Assembly (NCBI GenBank): GCA_020434375.1
Contig: JAGRAY010000130.1
Span: 1-5,189 of the forward strand
DNA length: 5,189 nt
From: Bdellovibrionales bacterium
GTDB taxonomy: Bacteria; Bdellovibrionota_G; JALEGL01; JAGRAY01
Direction of reading: 5' to 3'
A model generated the notes under the pieces. That model had not been told where the DNA came from. It was given only the letters and a program-made list of their open reading frames with translations, and made no database searches. A program made the position numbers and the translations under genes. Below are positions 1 through 5,189 of the stretch, one piece after another (positions within the stretch are counted from its first letter, which is position 1; each line of letters begins with the position of its first letter).

Positions 1-4
1 ACAA

Positions 5-853
5 ATGACGACAAAACAAAAACCTCTTATTTTTGAGTATGACGACTACAGAGAGTTTCTCAAAGATATGTTCAAGTACCTTAAATTGCACCGTCGGGGC
101 TTTTCGTATCGCAACTTTACAAAAGAATCTGGCATTTCCTCAGCTGGATTCCTAACGCTCGTTATGGAAAGTAAGCGAAATCTATCTTCCGAAAGCATCA
201 CCAAGTTTTCAAAAGGTCTTCGCCTAAACAAACAAGAGTCAGAGTATTTTGAATCCCTCGTTCTTTTTAATCAAGCTCGTACCAATGAGGAAAAAAATCG
301 TTATTTTGAAAAACTCAGCAAAAATAGAAAATACCGAGAGATTCGTCTTCTTGAAACAAATCAATTCAAATTTTTTTCAAAATGGTACTATTCAGCTGTC
401 AGAGAATTGATTCACCTCAAGACCTTTCAAGAAGATCCGCGTTGGATATCAAAAACACTGGTTCCGAAAATTACTGAAAAACAAGCGAAAGAGGCTCTAG
501 AGCTTTTGCAAACTTTGGGCCTGGTTAAACGAAGTGAAGATGGCATTTTGCAGACATGTGAAGTCAATATATCTTCTGGCGCTGAAGTGGCGTCTTTAAG
601 CGTGAAAAACTATCACCATCAAATGATTCATGCTGCGGATCGCGCTTTAGAGTTGATTCCTGGAAACGAACGCGATATCAGTGCGGTAATCTTGACCTCG
701 TCAGAAGAAAAGCTCAGTGAAATCAAAAACGAAATTCGTGAGTTTCGGAAAAAACTGCTTTCCTTGGCTTCAGAGGAAGTGAGTAAACATGACCGCGTTT
801 ATCAATTGAATATGCAGTTTTTCCCCCTTTCTAAATCAAAAGACTCTCTATGA
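5..853 (+). CDS. TIGR02147 family (DUF4423) putative transcriptional regulator
   Basis: This 282-aa protein has the layout I know for the TIGR02147/DUF4423 family, whose members are regarded as likely regulators but whose molecular role is poorly established. The N-terminus carries the family's 'EYDDYREFLKDMF' opening (residues 11-23). A helix-turn-helix-like segment follows at about residues 33-80, with 'GISSAGFLTLVMESKRNLS' as its core. The conserved 'KWYYSAVREL' lies at 126-135, a winged-helix-like stretch with 'AKEALELLQTLGLVKR' at about 145-180, and the family's closing 'RVYQLNMQFFPLS' at 264-276. No signal peptide or membrane segment is seen, so a cytoplasmic location is expected. The length is full for the family and the frame is intact. 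The start ATG is only four bases from the window edge, so its ribosome binding site and promoter cannot be seen, although the distance to the first family motif fits this start. The gene overlaps the downstream lipoprotein gene by four bases. Target sites and regulatory direction are unknown. Confidence 0.93.
   Translation: MTTKQKPLIFEYDDYREFLKDMFKYLKLHRRGFSYRNFTKESGISSAGFLTLVMESKRNLSSESITKFSKGLRLNKQESEYFESLVLFNQARTNEEKNRYFEKLSKNRKYREIRLLETNQFKFFSKWYYSAVRELIHLKTFQEDPRWISKTLVPKITEKQAKEALELLQTLGLVKRSEDGILQTCEVNISSGAEVASLSVKNYHHQMIHAADRALELIPGNERDISAVILTSSEEKLSEIKNEIREFRKKLLSLASEEVSKHDRVYQLNMQFFPLSKSKDSL
850..853 (+). promoter_or_regulatory. ATGA stop/start overlap (translational coupling)
   Basis: The bases ATGA hold both the ATG of the lipoprotein gene and the TGA of the regulator gene. 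The preceding 20 bases are T/C- and A-rich and contain no AGGAG-like sequence at a useful distance. Re-initiation by the ribosome finishing the regulator is therefore the likeliest way the lipoprotein is translated. The overlap is seen directly; coupling is inferred. Confidence 0.75.
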
Positions 854-2253
854 AAACATTTACCCGAATCCTTCCTGCAATTTTATTTTTTATTCTCATC
901 CACTGCGGTACGGAAATTGGCAATCCAAGTATTATTGATGTCGATTTAGGATCTTCAGACAATACGGTGGGTTACTTCTCAAACGTGGGCACGATTCAAC
1001 CAACCACAACATCTCAGGGTTTAATGAGCACTATTCGTGCCCTGACTCCCGCCGAACAAGATTTCAATAATGCGCCGCTCTTAAAACTTTCTTCTACAGG
1101 TGTCATCAGTGCGGCTATTCGCGTAAGCAACTTTAAATCTGGCTCACTTCCTAAAGTGGTTCGCATGACAAAGCTTTTAAATAATAACGGCAATATTTAC
1201 GTTCTATTCGACCAAACATTAAATCTCTCAGGTCAACTTTGCCGGCTCGTAGAGATTACAACCGAAAATATTTTAAGATGCGTCGATTCCGAAACTCACC
1301 CTGCTCATTTAGAGGGACCTAATTACCGACTAAGCCAAGCAGACGACAAAAAAGACTTTCTTGTCGCCTTTGATACGGCTACTTCAAAGCTTTATTACAA
1401 AACCACTAACACCACGATTTCAGAGGATGACTATTCGATGGCTCTCTCCGATGCAGCGGGTACACAACGCATTACCAACAGCACATATACTTTTGATCGC
1501 GTGATACAAAAATCAGATGGCAGCATCATTGGCTTAGGCTGTCATGAATATAATATCAACACAAACCCATTCTTTGAAATTCAGGTCTTTGAAGAATGCT
1601 TGATTCAAACGGATTCAGTTACCAATCTATCTGGAGCCATCATTCCAGATATGATGTCAAATTTGGAAGCAAGGGTTTTTGATCTTAGAAATGATCGAGC
1701 GCTCATTACAGTTAGTGAACCCGCGGAAGACTTTCACTTGCGAACTGGCCCTCTTGGAGAAGTTATTTCATTGTCAAATTTTTCCACAGATTTAAAAACT
1801 ACGCCTTCGTTAAATCTGTCAATAACTACCCCGCTACACTATGTGTATGAAAATACAAACGGAGATATTTGGGGTCTTTATAGTGTAACAACAATGAATT
1901 CATTATCTCAATTCGCTGTAAAACTAGGTCCGAATTATGTGGCATATGATTTCACGAATAAAACATTCGATGCTTTTGATCATATCGATGGAAGTCGAGG
2001 AGTTATTGTGGGCACAAACTCCAATGGAATCCAACGTGTTATTTCAGTCGACCATGAAACTTACGATTACATCACTCTACCAAGTCTCGACATCGATGTA
2101 ACTGCCGCCAGACTCATTGCGACTGATCAGGTTGTTTTTTCAGGAAAAAGTCTAACGTCGGAAATTTATAAATACTACCTCTACGACCTTGGAACTCTCC
2201 AAGAAACGCTCCTTTTCACCACAACCGAATTCGTCGATGTCCATGTGTTGTAA
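850..2253 (+). CDS. Secreted lipoprotein with CGTE-GNP mature N-terminus, possible beta-propeller
   Basis: The product is a 467-aa predicted lipoprotein of unknown function. Residues 1-18 form a signal peptide: basic K2 and R6, then the hydrophobic run ILPAILFFILI. It ends in a lipobox-like L-I-H-C with the acylated cysteine at C19; His just before Cys is unusual. The mature protein begins CGTEIGNP. There is no Asp at +2, so by the E. coli sorting rule it would go to the outer membrane. A Thr/Ser-rich stretch (about 48-60) precedes a strand-rich body. Short 'xxDG-x-hydrophobic' segments recur near residues 111, 164, 221, 279, 335, 379 and 424, which could suit a six- or seven-bladed propeller (inference). 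C131/C144 and C231/C250 could form disulfides. The ATG overlaps the preceding stop as ATGA, and I see no Shine-Dalgarno ahead of it, which points to translational coupling with the regulator gene. Secretion is well supported; ligand or partner is unknown. Confidence 0.9.
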   Translation: MKTFTRILPAILFFILIHCGTEIGNPSIIDVDLGSSDNTVGYFSNVGTIQPTTTSQGLMSTIRALTPAEQDFNNAPLLKLSSTGVISAAIRVSNFKSGSLPKVVRMTKLLNNNGNIYVLFDQTLNLSGQLCRLVEITTENILRCVDSETHPAHLEGPNYRLSQADDKKDFLVAFDTATSKLYYKTTNTTISEDDYSMALSDAAGTQRITNSTYTFDRVIQKSDGSIIGLGCHEYNINTNPFFEIQVFEECLIQTDSVTNLSGAIIPDMMSNLEARVFDLRNDRALITVSEPAEDFHLRTGPLGEVISLSNFSTDLKTTPSLNLSITTPLHYVYENTNGDIWGLYSVTTMNSLSQFAVKLGPNYVAYDFTNKTFDAFDHIDGSRGVIVGTNSNGIQRVISVDHETYDYITLPSLDIDVTAARLIATDQVVFSGKSLTSEIYKYYLYDLGTLQETLLFTTTEFVDVHVL

Positions 2254-2299
2254 TAATTATAATGATAATCCATTAGTAAAAATCAAAAGTGTTTTCTCA
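2254..2299. other. AT-rich convergent intergenic gap, no clear terminator
   Basis: This 46-base gap lies between two genes that converge. It is very AT-rich and holds only weak symmetries: the palindrome ATTATAAT at 2256-2263, and AAAAGTGTTTT near 2285-2295, which would give a four-pair A-T stem. Neither is a believable intrinsic terminator. Reading on from the lipoprotein stop, the frame runs TAA TAA TTA TAA TGA TAA. The opposing gene ends TAA TGA. Transcription presumably ends by another mechanism, or inside the opposing gene. Confidence 0.6.
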
Positions 2300-5146
2300 T
2301 TATTTTCTTACAAAAGCAGGGGCAGATGCCGAGGGGTTGTTTATTGGAGCAATTGAAAGTGCCGTAATACTTTTGGCAAGACTGGGGTCTAGTGTAATCC
2401 ATAAGGTGGAGGTGTCTTCGTCACATTCAAGCATCTGGGGTTTGATTTGACGAGAGACCGAATGAGGCATCATCATCCCTGTTGAACCACTTTTAGAAGA
2501 CTTTTCAAAATAACCTGTTACCACATAATCGTTGACCTGATCTTCCTCCTGACACCCCGTAGTGGCTGTCCATAAGGTGTTCTCTGCTTTTGGTGACACC
2601 ACTATGGAATAGGTGGGTTGATCACCGCTTGCTTCTGCTCCTCCATCTACGCGAGTCATCGATGCACCTCCTGAGTTTTGCCCGCCTGTTGACACCACAG
2701 GTGATGAGCGACGACCAGAAGTCCCCTGGTTTTGTTCAAACCTTAAACGATATAACGTTAGCATCAATGTTTCAGGGGAATCTCCAATCATTTGGCGAAT
2801 CCTGTGCCTTGGATTTTCACTCAAACGACCAAAGACATGCTCAGTCCATTGGGTATGCGTTAACAACGTCAGTTGCAACGGGATACGCTCTATTGCGCTA
2901 TCTTTCGAAGCCTCAAACATAGCTGCTTTGGTCTTTTCAAATTGACTCTCGAGTGCTTCATTCTTTTCTGGAGCCTGCTCTTCTCTTTCTAGAAGAAATG
3001 CTTCGTAAGGCTCGGCAACTTCTGCGTAACGATCATAATCGTTCTCAAGAATGCGACTGATGGCTAGATCTAATGGCACAACGCCCAGCCTTTCTTCCTC
3101 AAGCCATCTAACGCCAAAGTGCCGCATTTCATCGAGACCCTTCGTATTGCACAATATCGCTTGAAGACTCTTTTCAATATTGTCGGTTTGGGTACCCTCT
3201 TTTATACTTGGCCTTTGGCAAATCATCAAAGCTTCACTTTCCTCATCCCCTATGGCGGCATCTAAAATCGCCCATAACTCTCGAATCCGCCTCTCCCATT
3301 GCTCAAGATTTAATGAATACCCTTGCCAACTCGGATTGTATTCCCCTGACAGATTCTGACCATACGAAACATTTTGCAAATCTTTTGCTAAAAACGAATA
3401 CAAATTATAAAAGGCAGCTAACACGATCGCATTCATTTGTGCATGTTCCTGCTCTAGTAAAAATTGAAACCGCTGCATCATTTCTATTTTTTCTTCTAAG
3501 TGATTTTGAATCCATTCAACCGTTAAATATCCTGAAGGATAACTCCCTTCATAGGCCATATGTTCGTGCCACTTCTCCATCCATTCTTCTTGCCAAGCCA
3601 CAATATCGTCATCACTTGTCCATTTTTCAAATAAGTCATAATAAATAGCGCCCAATCCCGCCGCTATCTCCATCATCACCGCTGCATGTAAAATAGGAAC
3701 TGGCATTAAAACTCCCGCTAATTCACCAGCAATCATCACCATCACCACATGCGCTACAAGGTCTCTTGGTTTTGTATGGGTCACAAAATAACCAATATCG
3801 TCACTTGGCTCACCTCCAGATAACAAAAGCGCTGCCGTGATTGATCGATTCGGCTCTGGTAAGTTTGGCAAGGATCCATACGATCGCTTATGTGGCAAAT
3901 ATGAGAGTTCAAAGACTTGCTTTGGAGGTGCAATATCCATGGTCGTTAGTAGGTCAAAATCTTCTTTCATGGGCCAATCTGCAACAATATCATTTCGTTT
4001 CGCTCGCATCGTATCTTCCTGTGCTGTCATTGAAAGCACTGGAGGCAACATACCTGGCAGCCACATGGGTAACCCATGAAGCATATAATCTAGCGCGTAA
4101 TACCGTCTGTATTGAGGCATCAGTTCTCTGGCCTGGGCTTCACGGTATTGATCAAGCTGGATTCCCGACGTCACACTGCTTTGAATCGTCATTCCTGCGC
4201 CTAAAAAAATCGGTCCCGTAAATTGCATCATCGCTTGAACAAATCGCTGGGTATACAACCTAGGCAGTGCTTTAGCTGTTGTTGCAAGCTTCGCTTTGAT
4301 CTTTTGATCCTCTAAAAACTTCGCAAGCGTAAATTGCTGACCTACACCGCTACCCACCACCACAGTACCGAATCCTAAAAATCCTATAAAATGCGCCGGT
4401 TCAAATATTTCCTCAAAGCATGTTCCATACGCCTGATCCATGCGATACCCCATACTCATTTTTTTGCCGCTGCACATCCCTACCATGGCGATCATAAAAT
4501 ACACTTGTTGAACCATGCCTTTGCTCAACCCATAATCTTTAAATTGTAGCTTCCACAAATCTCGCTCTGCATCCCCCATACTAAACAGTGCAGCTTCTTT
4601 TTTTCCAAACAATCCCATTTTCACATAAGGCTCTCTCAGATCACTTTTCTCAAGCCATTCAATCATTTTTTCGTGCGTTGCTAAAACCATGGCCTTTGCC
4701 GATGAAAATCTCATGTCTTGACCTAATTTTTCGCCAGACATCCACAGTGCTCGCCTTTGATAAATCATTTGTTCTGTCGCTCGAATCAAAACTTTATCAG
4801 ACCCTAAATCCCCATTCGATGCCCGTATACCTGCTTCATATTGGCTTACTTCAGCCACCATACTCTGTGACATGCCTGCTTTCACCACACTCACCCAGCG
4901 ATCCGCTCGGTTCATCCCATCGCCTGGTTTTGCCGATGGTCTCCCTTGATTTGGCTCCTCTTTCGGCCGCGGCTTTGCGTTCGTTTCTGGATTGGGTTGC
5001 TGCCACCCCTCTTTGGGCAGCGGCTCCACTTTGGGAAACAAATAACTTCGTAAATCATCAAACGTCTCTCGCGCTCTCTTCGCAAACCACTCCCCCGCCT
5101 TTTCTATCCCGCGTGTCAACAACCATGCAGGACCAAATCCCACCAC
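2300..5146 (-). CDS. Large multi-segment membrane protein of unknown family
   Basis: I do not recognise this protein, at least 948 aa long. From the GTG at 5146 it starts with an amphipathic helix-like stretch (1-37), then a Pro/Lys/Glu-rich linker (about 38-76) and a mostly helical region (about 79-210). Hydrophobic segments follow at about 211-226, 252-272, 302-322 and 355-375, plus a long one at 462-503 that could be a two-helix hairpin. Next come a Trp-rich stretch (509-545) and a helical, charged region to about 802. A Gly/Ser-rich hinge (about 806-845) then leads to a C-terminal domain of about 100 residues. The only six cysteines fall in three local pairs (C225/C243, C643/C666, C865/C908), which hints at folding outside the cytoplasm. 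No signal peptide is seen from this start. Methionine is frequent, about 49 by hand count. The frame has no stop before the window edge, so the gene may begin further right. Coding is strongly supported by uninterrupted length; function and topology are not known. Confidence 0.85.
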   Translation of the reverse strand: MVGFGPAWLLTRGIEKAGEWFAKRARETFDDLRSYLFPKVEPLPKEGWQQPNPETNAKPRPKEEPNQGRPSAKPGDGMNRADRWVSVVKAGMSQSMVAEVSQYEAGIRASNGDLGSDKVLIRATEQMIYQRRALWMSGEKLGQDMRFSSAKAMVLATHEKMIEWLEKSDLREPYVKMGLFGKKEAALFSMGDAERDLWKLQFKDYGLSKGMVQQVYFMIAMVGMCSGKKMSMGYRMDQAYGTCFEEIFEPAHFIGFLGFGTVVVGSGVGQQFTLAKFLEDQKIKAKLATTAKALPRLYTQRFVQAMMQFTGPIFLGAGMTIQSSVTSGIQLDQYREAQARELMPQYRRYYALDYMLHGLPMWLPGMLPPVLSMTAQEDTMRAKRNDIVADWPMKEDFDLLTTMDIAPPKQVFELSYLPHKRSYGSLPNLPEPNRSITAALLLSGGEPSDDIGYFVTHTKPRDLVAHVVMVMIAGELAGVLMPVPILHAAVMMEIAAGLGAIYYDLFEKWTSDDDIVAWQEEWMEKWHEHMAYEGSYPSGYLTVEWIQNHLEEKIEMMQRFQFLLEQEHAQMNAIVLAAFYNLYSFLAKDLQNVSYGQNLSGEYNPSWQGYSLNLEQWERRIRELWAILDAAIGDEESEALMICQRPSIKEGTQTDNIEKSLQAILCNTKGLDEMRHFGVRWLEEERLGVVPLDLAISRILENDYDRYAEVAEPYEAFLLEREEQAPEKNEALESQFEKTKAAMFEASKDSAIERIPLQLTLLTHTQWTEHVFGRLSENPRHRIRQMIGDSPETLMLTLYRLRFEQNQGTSGRRSSPVVSTGGQNSGGASMTRVDGGAEASGDQPTYSIVVSPKAENTLWTATTGCQEEDQVNDYVVTGYFEKSSKSGSTGMMMPHSVSRQIKPQMLECDEDTSTLWITLDPSLAKSITALSIAPINNPSASAPAFVRK

Positions 5147-5189
5147 TGGTTCATCTCCTTTATCTTTGGGCTCCTTTTTCGCAAGTTTC
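5147..5189 (-). other. Unresolved right edge: 5' extension of the large gene, or end of an upstream gene
   Basis: Two readings of these 43 bases are possible on the - strand. In the frame of the large gene they translate without a stop as KLAKKEPKDKGDEP leading into VVGFGPAW. This charged Lys/Glu/Pro composition resembles the protein's own linker near residues 38-76. In a second frame the bases give a short tail (ETCEKGAQR) ending in TAA at 5162-5160, directly against a Shine-Dalgarno-like AAAGGAG. The third frame also stays open across these bases and stops only at about 5118, inside the large gene. The window is too short to choose. Confidence 0.4.
5155..5161 (-). promoter_or_regulatory. 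Candidate ribosome binding site for GTG start at 5146
   Basis: On the - strand this reads AAAGGAG, followed by eight bases and then GTG at 5146-5144, a good Shine-Dalgarno match and spacing. A TAA at 5162-5160 in another frame touches it, as would be seen if an upstream operon gene ended here. Against this, the big gene's own frame stays open to the window edge, so the match could be chance inside a longer gene. Confidence 0.4.

Noticed and set aside
46..231. 61-codon - strand open frame inside the regulator gene
   Set aside because: It covers the conserved helix-turn-helix coding region in antisense and has no independent support.
371..377. Run of seven T in the regulator gene as a possible slippage or phase-variation site
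   Set aside because: The run is short, encodes normal Phe codons within an intact frame, and lies in an AT-rich gene where such runs are expected.
2254..2299. Possible bidirectional terminator between the convergent genes
   Set aside because: The only stems are four A-T pairs or a palindrome with no loop, too weak for an intrinsic terminator.
2590..2922. 110-codon + strand open frame beginning with a Leu-rich stretch that superficially resembles a signal peptide
   Set aside because: It is antisense to the C-terminal part of the large gene. The Leu run is the complement of ordinary codons there, and no ribosome binding site precedes it.
3208..3648. Open frame of 146 codons on the + strand opposite the large - strand gene
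   Set aside because: It lies wholly antisense to a longer uninterrupted frame, has no Shine-Dalgarno, and its translation shows no domain-like pattern. It is best explained as a shadow.
3731..3748. ATC/ACC tandem triplets resembling a short repeat or His-tag-like sequence on the + strand
   Set aside because: On the coding strand they simply encode the Val/Met/Ile run of a membrane segment; the run is short and imperfect.
3837..4221. Two overlapping + strand open frames (80 and 126 codons) inside the large gene
   Set aside because: They overlap each other in different frames and both sit antisense to the large gene. No start signals or recognisable protein features are seen.

Overview
The window reads as a chromosomal stretch from a Gram-negative, predatory or free-living 'deltaproteobacterial' type of organism, most likely Bdellovibrionota or a relative. 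The reasons are a TIGR02147/DUF4423-type regulator, a lipoprotein whose mature end reads CGTEIGNP, and moderately AT-leaning base composition judged by eye. The assignment is an inference from family distribution and was not tested by a search. No tRNA, rRNA, CRISPR array, insertion sequence or recombinase is visible.

Layout. On the + strand, positions 5-853 encode a TIGR02147-type putative regulator of 282 aa. It is joined by a 4-base ATGA stop/start overlap to a 467-aa secreted lipoprotein at 850-2253. The two look like one translationally coupled transcription unit whose promoter lies left of the window. A 46-base AT-rich gap (2254-2299) with no convincing terminator hairpin separates this unit from a convergent gene. 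That gene, on the - strand at 2300-5146, encodes a protein of at least 948 aa with several hydrophobic segments, three spaced cysteine pairs, and a Gly/Ser-rich hinge before a roughly 100-residue C-terminal domain. I do not recognise its family. Its reading frame stays open to the right edge of the window, so its true start is unresolved.

How the genes may work together. The regulator and lipoprotein are the only pair whose linkage the sequence supports: a cytoplasmic helix-turn-helix-type protein encoded directly ahead of a cell-envelope lipoprotein. The lipoprotein has a weak repeating strand pattern that would suit a beta-propeller. The large - strand protein faces the other way and belongs to another transcription unit, and nothing in the sequence ties its job to the other two. 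The main candidates for something undescribed are the regulator-lipoprotein module and the large unassigned membrane protein.
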